The notes: generated by a model from the letters alone, not told the origin. A stretch of DNA of 64,000 bases from Physcomitrium patens (GCF_000002425.4 NC_037273.1:1246483-1310482), one strand, 5' to 3'; counted from the first letter of the stretch, positions 26,096-40,000 are shown. Made by a program: numbers and translations.

Positions 26096-26102
26096 TTTTT
26101 TT
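26092..26102 (+). terminator. Pol III T-run terminator of the U6-like gene
   Basis: Eleven consecutive T residues directly follow the U6-like 3' end (GGTCCTAA), the standard RNA polymerase III stop signal. Confidence 0.7.
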
Positions 26103-28254
26103 CCTTTTCTCTGACCTTTCGCTGTTTCTTTCTTTCATCGCTTGCCACTTCAGCCGCCTGGGTTTTCTTCTGATAACGGCTGCTGTTCACAAACGTTGTT
26201 CTCCACTCCAGCACTTATGTGAGGGTAGTTCAATGTTCGTTGAACACCAACAGATCTAACACCGACCTCTTCCAATTGTACAATGTTGTCCAAGCCATGA
26301 GTTAGTTTCTCCTCGTTAATACATGCTTATCAACATTGCTTTGCATTTTTTACAATGTTGCCCATTTGTGCACATCTTTGCCCACATTGTTCTTTTGTGT
26401 ATAAATGTTTGAGTCAATGCATCCACAAGCTATTTATGTCACATTTGAAGAAAGAAGTTTCATGACTTAATGTGGTAGAAGTTCATACAAACACAAAGAG
26501 GAGACCAAGAATCATAAGATAAAAGATTAAAAGAAAAAAAGTAGTACAAAAAGAACAATATTAGAAATAGAAGTTGCTTTTGGATTGTTCCACCACTCAC
26601 TTCTATTCATAAGACTTAAATATTTGTTGTTGTTGTTGTTGTTGTTGTTGTGTTTTCTTGTTGTTATTATTTTTTTATTATTTTTTTACATTGTGAAAAT
26701 TAAGTTCTTTAGAAATTTATAGAAGAATTTTTAAGAGTAATAAAACATACCAATTTTTTTAAAAAAAAATATTGACTTTTAATAAATTCTTATAAAATTC
26801 TTCAAATAATTTTCAAATTTTGTGTTAATTAAAATATTTTTCTTAGACATAAACAAATTATTTCACTTAATAAATCTATATAACATATTGGTATGAGTAT
26901 GCTCAATCTTAGTATGAATGTTATATTTTGATTTATACAAATTTAATATTTTACAATCATAATTAAGCATTCTAACTTAAATTATACTTAGAAATATTTT
27001 TTAGTAAATTATAGGTAATAAGTAGTACTAATGCCAAACACTAAAAAATAATATTATAATAATATGATAACCACAATCTTTCTTCATAATATTGAGTCTT
27101 TTTTTGCTCAATAATAAGTTTAAAACACACTACGTCAATTTCTATATCTTCTATTTTTTTAATATATGTGTTAAAAAGACATTCATGTTGCCATTTAATT
27201 ATAAATACATTAAAGTCTATTTGTCTGATTCTAAGATCAATATTCAAAAAACCAATTTTTGCACTTCACAACAAAGACAATTTCTTAATTCAATGTTAGA
27301 AGATCAAATAAGTTCAGCATCAATTTCTTTATTTTATATTGTAATTTGTAGAAAAATTGATTGATAAACTCAACATCATTCTACTCAATATTAATTGCAA
27401 ATTGTTGAAATTGTGAAGCATATAATCTTATTGATCAATTGTCTTAATATAAAATACAAATTTTATTGATTATAATACAAATTGCATCATATTTTCCATA
27501 CATAGATTAAAAGTTTGCCAAAAAAGCCTTCACATTATCCAATATTGGATTACTTGTTCAAAAATAGATAAAAACCATGATAAAGCTTAATTTAAAATTA
27601 TGTTTCAATAAAAACAATTTGTGATCTTGGAGTTAGATAATTTTGATGTTGAAGCTCAATTATTAGCTATACTTGATTAATGAATCCTTAAAATTTTGAT
27701 CTTATACTAAAAAACTTCTCAAGCAAGGCAATTTTTGATTCTCTAACACATGAACAAAGTTCCAAGATAGGAGAAGTAACATAATATGGTGTAGATGTTG
27801 AAGTAGCTCCAATTATTTATATATCTTCACTTCCAATCAATCTTCCAATGTTTTTGGTGGTATATTGAGTTGATGCCTTCCAAGTATTAGCTTTATTCTT
27901 TGCTTTTGCATGTGTTTCATTACACTCTTCATTTCAATAACCTTTGCCATGATGATACAATAAAAATAAAAATAAAAATAAATATCTGATATCACTAAAG
28001 ATAATTTTAAAAGTTGAATTATTTTGTTGATGCAAATGTTTTAGCTAAGTATAAAAGTATCTATATTTGTTTGTACTTGCCTTATTTATTTATTTTTTTA
28101 TTTATTTAATTTTTTTTCTTCAAAATAATACAATCTCAAAAGATGGAAATTTTCACATATTATGTTAATGTATTTTAATTGAGCTGAAAGAAAAACAAAT
28201 AGTTTTTTTAGTGAATAACATGATAAGATTATGACACCTTCAATTTTAGAACAT

Positions 28255-28287
<33 letters not shown>

Positions 28288-29270
28288 CTAATATTCTCAA
28301 AGTCATCAACTCTAAAATCTCCAAGTTAAGTCATTTTGCAAAACATTTATTATCCAAATACAAAAGAAATCACATTATTTAGTTCTTATTACATAGCATA
28401 TTCATATGTTATATGTGGACCAAATGTAATGTAAAGCCCTTTGAAGACATTATATAAAATAATATCCAAGTAAGAGAGCTAATTTGAATAGGACTGCAAG
28501 TATATGAAAAGCAAGTATAGATAACAATCATGGTTATAATGAAAAAACTATGTAAACATTTGTATTGATTTTTTGTATAATAAGAGTAAGATCAAGATGA
28601 GTAGGAAAATTCTATAGAAATAAGACCAGAACACAATTAGATAGATTTAAAGGATTTTGTTAAATGAGATCATAAGACACAATTGCTTCATTCTTAAGAT
28701 TATAGATAGTAAGTCATTTTTTTGTACTCTAGATTGTTATAAACTTTGTCCATTTAGGAACTTAAGATGTTTATTTCAACTACTACTCTAAGATGATTGA
28801 TCCATTCCAAACATGTCAATTGATTTGTATATAAATATATATTTATTTATTCTCAAAAAGGTAGTTAGCCCTTTTTTTAAAAAAATTATATTAATTTATT
28901 AGATGATTGAACATGTTTTTAGTTCATATAAGAAGAAAACTTTTAAATGCTTTAAAATATTTTTGTTCTATTTCTAGAGTTTTGTCATTACTATAAATTA
29001 CAAATATTTTTTTATTATTGTCCTTCCAAATTTTAACATTTTGATATTATTAATTATCTTTTTTTATATTTAATATTTCATTTTTTATTTAAAAAAATCA
29101 TAAGTTTCTTTAGAATTGATTTGTATTATGAAAACAACACTTTCTTTTTAGAAAGAAAAAAAATCAAAATCAAAAGTAATAACAATAACAAGAATTATGT
29201 TTTTTGGGGTGTATTCAAAAAAAAACTTTAACATGATACTTTCCATCTTGTGAACTACTGCTCAAACTAC
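26103..29270. other. AT-rich intergenic DNA, no gene seen
   Basis: After a short GC-moderate tail to about 26.5 kb the sequence becomes very AT-rich. It holds a (TTG)n microsatellite near 26623-26651, a T-run near 28258-28287 and an AAAAATAAA-type repeat near 27960-27980. Open frames are short and of low complexity. No transposon domain is recognisable. Confidence 0.65.
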
Positions 29271-29871
29271 CATATTCTTCGGAAAAAAGTTGAGGGTTCT
29301 TCACATCCATGAAACTAAGTTCATCCCAAGTTTGTTTTCGCAGTCCCAACTTCGCCCGCTTGAACCCTACAGAGTTCATTCAAAAGACTATTCAGGCAAA
29401 AACACGAACTTTCAACAGCATCCTTATGTACACGAATCCCTTGAACGTTGTTGGATTACTGTTAGAATTTCTACAAAATTAAGCTAGGCAAAATTTAGCT
29501 AAAAACTGAAACCTTCAACGAAGGCTATGTCGACAAATTTTGCGAGAATTTCGTTAGAGCAGCAGCTGATGACATATCAAGCTAGTGGAATAGAATACCA
29601 GGGAAAATCAACTAGAACGATGTCACTATGTTCGGACTACAATAATCACCAAGCTTTCAGGTGGTGCATGTCATCGACGAACTTTGCCTCTGTGCACTGA
29701 TACGCAACCCAGCATGTGGACGGCAGATATACAGACCCAGCTTCACATTCCAAATTGGACAATAAACCACCTTTTCTCAACTCCCACAGCTCTTCCTGTA
29801 CACTATGTTATATTCCTGGCAACCCACTTCCAAGTTGATATTTTACAAGCTTCGATGGGAGCTCAGAATCA

Positions 29872-32800
29872 TCATCTCTCAATATCGCCTCGTTCTCCAA
29901 CAATCTCCTCATAAAAAGTGGGAGCCCGCTTTCTACTAATTAGTGTGCACTGATGTCTAAATGTCTGTGTGGAAGGGGTGAAAGGTGCCTGCTTCGCCAT
30001 TAGCGACAAGTGTTGTTCCTTATCAATGCCTGTTATCAAGCCATGGGCCTTGCACAACTCTTCAGTATCGCCCTGCTTCATCAGTATGAGTCCAGCAATA
30101 TCTGCCACCGGATAGGGGTGCATTTTGTAACTACCACAATTTATGGCTCTCAATGCCAAGGTACGCATCTGACCAAAATACAGCTCCATTAAGCAGCCTT
30201 GAAGATAGGTAGCTTTCTGTGCCAAATCGAAGAAACCTTTGTAATTATCGCTCCTGTAACACCTGAAAAATTCAACAGTTTTGATCCATTATAATTCCGC
30301 ATCAAGAAGGATGCCAATGCAACAAGTACCAATACCAGTACATAAAAGGCCCAGCGCAACACCAGTACACCCTTATTAATCATCTGGCGCAAGCAAACAC
30401 CAGAGCGACGCGACGTTCTCTTCAGGTACATCAACGTTGAATCGTAAGGCGAGATGTCTACTCACCTCAACACATTTCGAGCATACACGAAGTCGGGAGC
30501 CTGCAGGACCGATGATCGCACTTTGCGGAACCATAACGACAACGGCTCGGCCTGCAAGAAATTCCCAAGTCAGGTCTAACACATGCTATGAGTCATCCAC
30601 AAATCCATGACAGATGTAATGCTTCTTCACGAGCAAACTCCATCACTAAAAACAAAAGCGAGCATACTTCAACCGAATCCCAACATCCGTGGGCCATTTC
30701 TAGAAACTGGGTCAAAACACCAACCTTGAAATTATCTCGGTCCCCCAAATTCAGCAACACGTAGTAACCATAAAACTCAGCTTCATGCAACCACCCAGAG
30801 CCACCCTCAGCATCGACGGCACCATAAAGGTTAAGGAGTGTGAGAAGAGATTTAGAGAGCTGCTGAAAATTCAATTGCGAGTTTGCTTCATTTCCAGTAG
30901 CTACTTTTTTCTCCCTCAGCTCCCTTTCAGACATAATGTGAAACCTGACCTGCATAGAGACGATCGAGTAAGAGATAGGCCAACATCTTCACAAAATAAA
31001 TGTTTCCTGATGGACAGAATGAGTGATCACATGACAGCCTCGAGAAAGAAGGGAATATTGAAAAAAATTCAAACATCAAATAGTAGCTGTGCATTGTACA
31101 CATCACCAACTTACAATTTCTTCGAACATAGTAATGGCCTGGCTGTTGGCAATGCATTGCATCCCTAATTCTTGACGCACTGCACGAGTCCGATCAAAAA
31201 GAAAGGCGTGAACAGATTCAAAATTGTAGTCACGTCGGTCCAACATATGCAACAGGTACTGTAACGTACCCCACAGCACATGCTGCGGTCGTACATCTGA
31301 AGGATGCAATTCGGCAACAGAAATAGTCCTGCAAAACTGTAACCAAGCTATGATACGTTACATACGAAGCTTGACAACGCCAACAAAAGTACCAGATGAA
31401 AATTTCATGTTCCGGCAGTTAAGATTCCGAAGACGTCCAAACTGCAACTTTGAAAGTGTGGTATGAATACCTTCTTGACAGCAAGATCTGCTGATGTTTT
31501 GGCCGTATTACCATTGATACGCTCAAAGATAGCGAGATCCCTGAGCCTTTGACGCTGCTCCCGCTCACGAACTGTCATTCCAACAAACACGACAGACACA
31601 AATCAGAACAAAGGACTGTGATCTTTAGGAGAAACATCACAAACAACTGAGAAATCACCAGATAGGTAACGTGTCAGCCACATTCATATTCGTCATCCAG
31701 GATCATCCTATACGCAAGCCAACTTATATCGTAAAAACTAGCAAGAATTACTGGGTAAAAGTCTGACCTGGGCACATGTCTTGGCAAGTACCAACAATTG
31801 ACGTCGTCAAGTTACCCTCGCTTTCAACACCAACATCAGCATAAGCAGCAAGAGCACGTGCAGGCGCGGCACCCCTTTCCCTGCTATTTTCCCTGCTCGA
31901 ACGCCATTCACGACTTATATCTGGACTTGATCGCGTGCCAGTTGAATAGGGTCGTCTTCCAGCCGCTTCAGCCTGCACCAACTCTGCAACCAGAAGCAAC
32001 ATTTAGGAGGCTTCATGCCATGGTCCTTGTATTTACTACCACTCTCTGATGCTCCAGACCCCTAAACTTGACTCAGACATCAGCATTCAATGTGACCCGC
32101 TCTCCTTGCCCCTCTGTGTAAGGGCAAGGACAGATGAAGAAACGAAACGTGCAAAATCTCTTCCGAATTTCCAGTGACTTGCTCTAAAATTTTCTCAGCA
32201 TAATTGGAGATCATACACCAACTGCAGCACTGCACTAAGTCTCTGCACAAAGTGTCATCCACGTAAGAAGTCACTTCTCCAGTGCAACTGAAAAGTCGTA
32301 AAATATTAATTGCAAAGTGCAAAGTTATCAGTAAAGTTAAATGGAATCCTGTTTGGTTACATTCTTTACAGCCTCAGCGTTCATTTTGAAAGTTTCTAGT
32401 GGATCGAGCAGGAATTCGATCTGCCCATCTATATCTTTTACGGTCAGCCTTTGTACCTCAGAAGCGAAGAAACCCCGAAAACTTCCACACAAAAAACGAC
32501 CTGCAGACCCTTTGAAGAAACATTCTGGTAGCACAAATCTATCACTTTACCATATCGCAGAATTAAGACACGTGAAATCATCCTCGCCTCTACAAATCTT
32601 GCCGCTACTTTGAGCATCAGTGAAGGTCATCAAATAGGGGAAAAAAATGATGCAAAACCTGTGGGCAAGCAATTTATAACATTTGAGAGATTTCCAACCT
32701 GGAGTGCGAGGTCGAGGGTGATTGCGGCCTCCAACCTCGGCCGACCGGCTCTGGTCACGCCATGATGGAGCAGGTGCAACAGGTCCTCGCTGCCAATTAG

Positions 32801-33164
32801 TGGGTCGGTTGTTCCGCATGCGATGTGCATTCTGCTGCTGGGGTTTTCGAACATCCACATGCCCCCGCCGATCAAAAGTATCAAACCCGCCATTCCCACG
32901 GCTATTATGACTGTAGCCGTTGTGCCCAGGCCCATGGTTGCCGTAACCATGACCGCCATAGCCGCCGTTGCCGTAGTTGTTGTTCCCGTATCCACTATTC
33001 CCGTAAGCGTTATTCCCATAGCCATGAATTCCATAACCAGAGTTGCCATAACCAGCGTTTCCATAGCCGTTGCCACCACATCCGTTATTCCCATAGCCGT
33101 TGTTACCGTAACTATTATTCTGCCTGGGTATCTCCCTGTTCGGGAATGAGCCCATGTCTGCCAT
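29872..33164 (-). CDS. SAC3C: SAC3/GANP family protein, SAC3C-like, seven exons
   Basis: SAC3/GANP proteins act in nuclear mRNA export; the plant SAC3C class is compact and its role is less defined. Exons are 33164-32699, 31983-31768, 31571-31471, 31336-31115, 30949-30725, 30551-30466 and 30262-29872. All introns are GT-AG and the CDS is 1707 nt (568 residues). The family signature VGTCQDMCP is at 219-227, followed by [68 protein letters not shown] and KATYLQGC, all collinear with plant SAC3C. The N-terminus is unusual, with 14 Gly/Tyr/Asn-rich pentapeptide units (about 18-87) and then an Arg/Asn-rich linker. ATG 33164 (context GTCATGGCA) is chosen because the in-frame sequence upstream to 33227 offers only a GTG. 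The gene lies head-to-tail with ATG1 on the same strand, about 3.9 kb apart. Confidence 0.93.
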
Positions 33165-33360
33165 GACTATAACCTGCGCCTCAGTGGGCCGCAATGAGCT
33201 GCAGAGCGTCACTCCAATATCATCCACTCTCCTCTTTCACTCACCCCTCCATCGCCTCCACACACATACACGAAGAGAAGGAAGGCCAAACCCGACCGCA
33301 ACAGAGCAAAGCAGCACCAACCAGGGTTGCAAATTCACCTAGAACAACCCACAATTCATC

Positions 33361-33395
33361 CACCACGCTCTCCCTCTCGCTCTCTCGCTCGCTCG
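33361..33395 (-). promoter_or_regulatory. GAGA-type repeat upstream of the SAC3C-like gene
   Basis: The plus strand reads a CTCTCC/CTCGCT repeat, which is a GAGA/GCGA repeat on the gene strand about 200 bases upstream of the ATG. GAGA-like repeats near plant transcription starts are known binding sites for BPC factors; the function here is inferred from position and composition only. Confidence 0.35.
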
Positions 33396-34796
33396 CTTGC
33401 AGAGACTACTCCACGCCCATCGAAGTCCTCTTTCTCGCACCCGATTCCACCACCGCCATCACGTTCTCCAGCGCCGGCGCCCCATCCGAGGCGTCCCTCG
33501 AAGACAAGCCCAGCCAGAATACAGACTGGGTAACGAAGTGTGTGAGAAGAGGAGACGCAACTAAGTTAAAGCTGGCGATGATGCTCCGAGGAGGGCATCC
33601 TTTGACCCCTGCGACACACAGAAAAGAGGGGAAAAAAGCAGAAAAAACGGCTGGGGAATTGGGAGCAAGCAACGAGGCGAGTGAGTGAGAGAGCTCCCAC
33701 CCCCGCACCCCCGCGCCTCAGATGCCCCTCCCACTTGCGGACCGGTCACCGTGCCGTGTCAGTGTGAATGGGGTCTCGCAGGGGCTGCTCCAGGTGTCCG
33801 AGTCAAACCCATTCCCCAGTCCACTTTCTCTCTTTCTCTCTCTGTTCGTTATGTTAATGAACACCATTCACAATTTTGATGAACGTTGTGTGGGGTACAT
33901 CCTCATCCGTTTGACGCGAGTCAAACTACGTCCTATATATTCTGGTCGTGACATGAATTCTATATTTCAATAGAGTAAGAGATGAGTATTTTGTGGTACT
34001 TATTGGGTGTAGACACAAATTTGTACTCAAACAAGTTAAGAATCCATCTCGGTGTTTTAAACTTATTATAAAAATAATGATTATTAAAATTTATTATTTC
34101 AAAATTTTATTTTAAAAATAATAAGCAGAATTTCGAGCATTTGTTTTTTTGGAAATTTTAGAATAATATTTTGAAATTATATTACATTCTTATTCTTCTC
34201 TAAAACCATGTTAATATATTTCATGTAATAAAATATTTATCAAATATCTGTAGTTAGTAGTAAGATTTTTTTAAGTATTCAAAACTCCTGTCTTGAACTC
34301 ATCTATTAAAATTCTTCATATTCATGTTAAATAAAATAAGACGAAAAACAAGTTAAATAGATAAATTTGTTAATGTTAAAATCATAATGGATTACATATT
34401 TATGCAAGTGAGCCAATGGTTTTTAAGCAAGACAAGTGATGAAAGAAAACTTGAAATGTAGAGCCAATTAAAAGTATTTGTTATGTTTTTATCATAGAAA
34501 TTTCGTGGTAAAATTATTTCAATTACTTTAAATGTAGTTTTTTTATACCAATTCACTACAATTTTTTTAATTATTTTACGTAAATTAAAAATCATTAATT
34601 GTAACTATTTTATAGCATATGACTTGAATCAACTAAATAATTGTATTTATCATACACTTGTATATACGTATAAAATTAAATAGAATTACACAAAAAAATC
34701 AAAATTGATTCACGTTAGAATACATTTGATTTTGATAATTTTAGATGTATAAATTGAAATAATTTATTATAATACATGTAGTACACATACATATAG

Positions 34797-34830
<34 letters not shown>

Positions 34831-35000
34831 TATTTTATTGTTTTAAGTTGCATCCAACATCCAGTGGCTGGGTCACATTAGTAGTGATCAAGTAGGTCAT
34901 ACCAAAAATACGCACCTGGTCCATTGCACATCCAATAGACTTACATGGGATGTCCTACTCATCCTTATCACCTTCTTCAATTCACAAGATATTTCAATTT
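33396..35000. other. upstream region of the SAC3C-like gene passing into AT-rich DNA
   Basis: From 33.4 to 33.9 kb the sequence is GC-rich and promoter-like. From about 33.9 kb it becomes AT-rich, with a T-run near 34801-34829 and no protein similarity. Nothing else is recognised. Confidence 0.5.
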
Positions 35001-36700
35001 TAATATTTTTCTCTTAAAACAACCCATATTCGTAACACGGCCATGATTTTACTGAAGTTCCAACCCAGAAAATAAAAGCGAAGAGAAGAAAAGTAAAAGG
35101 TTTCGGCCGTGGATCATGATGCACGTCGGTTGAGGCGCCCGTGCATTCAAGCGCGGTGTCGTTTTCCGATGTCGGTGATGAGAAGAATCTGCCGACGGGG
35201 TCGGAGCCAGAACCACTCGCAAGAATCGATGCGATTCTCATCGCTGGACCGCCCTTCAGAAGACCCATCCACCGATTTTGCTACTTCTTCTTTAATCTCT
35301 TCCTTCAGTGAGGAACATGGGTTTTGCGCTTCATTCGGCGAACTCGACCCGGATCGATCGTGAGGTTCACGTTCCTTTGGAACCGGGATCGCATCTCGCT
35401 GACAAAATGTGCGTTATGTTGTCACATTTCCCACACGGATCGGACAGATCCGGCTCACCGCTGAGCTAGATCAGGGACTGAGCCTCGAGATCTTCAACGC
35501 AAACGAAGCTGGTGGAGGAGGAGCTTACGAAGGGCTCAACGCGAGGTGCATCGGAATCAACTGTGAGCAGATCGTTAGATCGTGTTTGTAGTCGGGACTT
35601 GTAGAGAGGAGTCGTGCCGATTGTCGTCGGCGGATCAGTGATGGGCATGTGGTGGCAGCACGTCATAAAGGTGCTACGATTGACTTGCGAGTCGTTCGAT
35701 GGCGAGGTTCTTTTTCAATTCCTTGGTCTTGATTCCGATGCTTCCGGTATCACTTCATGTTCTTCCTGCTGTTCTTGAAAGCTCTGACCGCCTGCCTCAG
35801 AAAAAAGTAGAAATTGTTTAGAAAATGTTGCGCACTTCTCGAGTATACACAATTCAGCTGGATGTTTTGGCGGATTTCTTGTGCAACTCATGTACTGACG
35901 TCCTTGCTGTCGCTCGCCTACGGAGTTGTGCATTTGATATAACTGCATCTGCTACATGTGAACAGAGCTGCTTGCATTACGAAAACATGGTTACATGACT
36001 GAGGTGCCCTGCCATTGGGTTGCATGTTGAGTCAACTCGAACAAAAGATATCGCAGTATAAACACAGCGCTAATTATTCGAGTTGTAGTTCCTTGAGAGT
36101 AGCGTGTTTAAGAAATGATCCTTGACCGAGAATTTTTATTTTTTATTTTTGTACAGGTTTCCTGTTGAAATCCTGGGAAAGATTGTCATACTTTTGAAAG
36201 ACTGCGGACAAGCTGACCATTCAACCGTAGAAGATGATGGCAAACAAGTACACGATCGTCACATCGTTCAAAATTTGAAGCTCAAAGAACAAGTATGCAA
36301 GTTAACAATGAAAAAAGAGAAGAAAAATGAATTTCACCACCAATGCACATGAATAAGCATATCAAGAACTAATCACTGAGATCCTCAACCAGGGCTACAA
36401 TCACATAAAGTGCAATGTACTAAAATATGTGACTGGAATTCAGCAGAAGATATGATATCCCAACCCAGTTCTAGAGCCTACAGAAGTATACCCGGGCGCA
36501 ATTTACAAGTCTTCGATTAAGTACAATGACAAAGAAATCTTGCCCAAACTTGATGTAAGAATTAGCTTATCCTATGTAGTATTTACAAACCTCTAGCTGC
36601 GTTAAACCCGTTATTCCAGGATGTAGGCTGGAGTCGTCTAAACTTACTTTAAAGACCTGAGACAAATTGAGCACACCGATCACCACCGACACCTTCAGAC
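35001..36700 (+). other. GC-moderate region with possible unassigned exons
   Basis: One possible plus-strand exon begins after an acceptor-like TTTTTGTACAG near 36157, with FPVEILGKIVILLKDCGQAD and a donor-like AAGAACAAG|GTATGC-type end near 36290. Its first residues vaguely resemble an F-box start. Open but unrecognised sequence lies at 35.1-35.35 and 35.64-35.78 kb. The 3' UTR of ATG1 probably occupies the right edge. No complete gene model can be supported. Confidence 0.3.
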
Positions 36701-37088
36701 TGCCAAGCAGTTGACTCAGCAAGTTTCCTCTAATTAAATTTTTGGCTTGTCGTCAGGCCGCTTGGTTTCGAAGAGATTAACTACCGCATCCATGGTGAAC
36801 GCTGCTACCAGTCGCTACCTTGTAAGATCCAAGGGTAGCTACATTACTGATTCACCTTACAGGAGAGGAAGCCATCGTTCCGCCGAGTTGCTTTCCCATC
36901 TTCCTTCTGAGTGGATTAACTCAAAATCTTAATTCAATGCAAACCAGATACACGGCCACCATCGAGTATACTTGGCTTGGCGATCCAATTTCAATTCTGG
37001 AAAAAAAATGTTTGTATTACTTAACAGAGACTAGAGAAATCTTTCAAGCTCCTCAGCACGCAAGCCAGAATTCGTCAACCTTCCGTCA

Positions 37089-40000
37089 TTACGTCTTGGC
37101 CATAATTACGTGGCGGGTCTGAGCACTGGCAGCGCACTGATGCTGGCGAGCAGTTATGTTATCATAATATCGACGAAGCCGATGCCTGTCAATGTCGGAG
37201 AGTAGTAGAGGAGGCTGAATTGGTAGTGATACAGCCTCGACTACAAGAAAGTATAGCAGGGAAGCAGCCTTCTCATAAGCAGAGGAGGCGTTCGCCATAC
37301 TCCCCATGAGCTCATCCACCTAACGCACAAGACAGTTCATCACAACACTTAATTACTTCGCACTTACACACTGAGGCCCTGTAATCGAGAAATGGTGGAT
37401 TGAAGTATCAAGCCACATCACAGCTGGAATGACATGGTGAAATACCGTAAATGTTCCAAAAGTGAGCTGCTTAAGAAAACCCTCAAGCAGAAGCAAGACC
37501 TACCTCTTAACTCAACACCTCCTACACATTTCACACAACATCTGTATTTCTTGCAAAGCATAACAACAATCTTCATGACACCTTCCCACATGAACTGGAA
37601 AATCCATCTAAAGATCATGCAAAATCATGGATGATTTCATAGGAGCATGAGATTGCTCCTATACTCCAGTTTAATAGATTCTCCCAAAAAAGATGATCTG
37701 AAGTTGAGAGAGGTTATTTAAAGTACCGCTCCAGCTTTGCCGAGTTCAAGGGCTGATTGGAATATAAGCTCCATAGCATCTGGCATCTCTGCAGAAGCTG
37801 CAATTCGTTGATCAACTCCAACGATTATAATTCAAACATAAGGAGAATCAATTCCGCTAAAAGATACACATTTTCCAGACCAGCTCTAACTAATTAATCC
37901 AGAAGAGATAATCCTACGAAGAACAAATGCTTTTGAAACATGTCAGATGCCAACTGTTATCATTCCCTCAGTGAAAATCTCAATTTAAAAAAAAAAAAAA
38001 AAAAAAAAAACAAGGGACGCTCATTTACCATCAGCAATATCTATGTGTATTGCTAAGGATTCAGCTCGCTCAACAGCAAAAGCAAACTCCCGTTCCATTA
38101 AAGAACAAGTATTTGCCACAGATCTTTCCTGGCTTTCAATATCCTCTGAACCACCCCTTCCTCCATTACTGCCAACGTGTTCAGAATCAGCCCAGGTTTG
38201 ACAGACATGAAGTGCTTCCTTCCAGATTGCTAGGCACACAAGCTGAATTACAAATGCCTCTAATCCCAGCTCTTTATTCATCTGCAGATAACACCCACAT
38301 GGTAAAGTCATTACAGCCATCCAGTATGTATAACGTCCTCGAAGCAGGAACCCAAAGTAAACGAAAGTGTATATTAAGGGAAAGGAAGTAGGACATCCGG
38401 ATAGATAAAAGGTGCATAGTAAGGGCGAGATAAATAATAATTAGCTTCAGATGGTACCAAAAAGAAAATGATTAGAACACAATGTTGAGACATCAATCCA
38501 TTTACATACTAACTCTGCTCACGAGAAAGAAGAGATGCATTGACGAAGAATAAGGTAAAAGAAAAGATATGCGAGAAACCACAGGTACACCTCTCATCAT
38601 CACAACTCAATTTCAATTGTGGGAGAAAATAACAAAGCCCTTTTCTGAAGCCCCTCAAAAAGCAGACTAAAAGTATCATCACATGCAATTATACCTATAC
38701 AGAAAACCAACCTTGTCTGTGGCGAGTTCTGTAATGAATCGTGCACATCTCTGTAAAGAGGAAAGTCGAGTAGGTGGATGCTGCGAAGGACCTTCAGCTT
38801 CTTGTGAGCTATGTGATGGAACTGAACAGTTACTGGCACCACTACCAACTCCTCCAGAACTTGTGCCCACGTATGGACTATTTACTTTCTGAGGGAAACT
38901 ATCAATTCTTCTTCTTTGCTGGACTCCGCCAGCATCATTAGCGTTTGATGAATTCGAAAGATTTTCAGTCGATGTTATTGGAACTGACACGAGAACATAC
39001 TCACGTTCAATTGTATCAATGGAATCTCCCAATGCACCTGCAAACCATACAACACAAGGGGAATGAATGAGCTAAGACGAATAATGAAAGGCCAAGGTCC
39101 CAGGTGTAAACAGTAGCAATTGGATACCAAGAGCTCCAAGATCTCGGGGATTCCAAAGTCATAATATAAGTCCGAAAAAAAGAAAGAAAAATCGAAAACC
39201 AAACAACAAAATTACAAATAAATGCGGTACGTAAAAGGCCCTTTGCGTAATGCAAGGGAGAATATAAACACCTTTCAGTTTCCCACATGGAGATTTCTGA
39301 TAAGCACGAGCAATCACGGGAGATGCAACTGTACGGCCTCCTAGATTCAATAAAAAAAGGTAAAAAAGAGTGGGATATTTAGGTGAAAGATTAAAACATT
39401 AAAAGGAGGAGAAGGAGTAAAAGACGAACTAGATTACGCATTTAACAAATACCCATTAATGGATCACAAAAAACAAGGACTTCGTTGTCACGCGTTCGTC
39501 ATTTGATGTTCATAGACCAACCAAAATACATAGCTCCTGTAAAACTCCATCAAAGCCAGCTTCTACAACCCAGAAACAAATGTCTATAATAGTGATACAA
39601 TTTGGCCGTGGTCTTCTAACAAACCCACGATTAGGCTGTCACGGGCTTTGAGAGAGAGAGAGAGAGAGAGAGAGCGACAAAGAGAAGAGAGATAGGGAGG
39701 AGTACAGTGTAAATAACTTCCAGGCACAGAACAGCTCCAAAGAAAGCTACATGTCTACCTTTTGTGGGAGAACCAGAATGGGCAGGATGAAAATCACCAT
39801 CCAAACCTGCACTTCCTTCAGCAACTCCATCAAGAATCCTAGACCTGTTGTCGGGATGATCAGGTGCAGTAAAGCCCATTCCAGCTGGAGACAAATGCCC
39901 TGAATTCGGTTTCCTTCCAGTAGGAGGAAGATACGGGCTGCTGGGTGGTGATTCCGAAAACAAAGGCGGCTTTAACGAAGCGAATTTCCCATGTGCAGAG

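Noticed and set aside
32722-33166. plus-strand open frames opposite the SAC3C repeat exon (Val/Ile- or His/Ser/Arg-rich)
   Set aside because: Their repetitive composition is the complement of the GYGN repeats; no independent coding evidence.
33165-33227. N-terminal extension of the SAC3C-like protein to 33227
   Set aside because: The codon at 33227 is GTG, not ATG; the first in-frame ATG with good context is at 33164.
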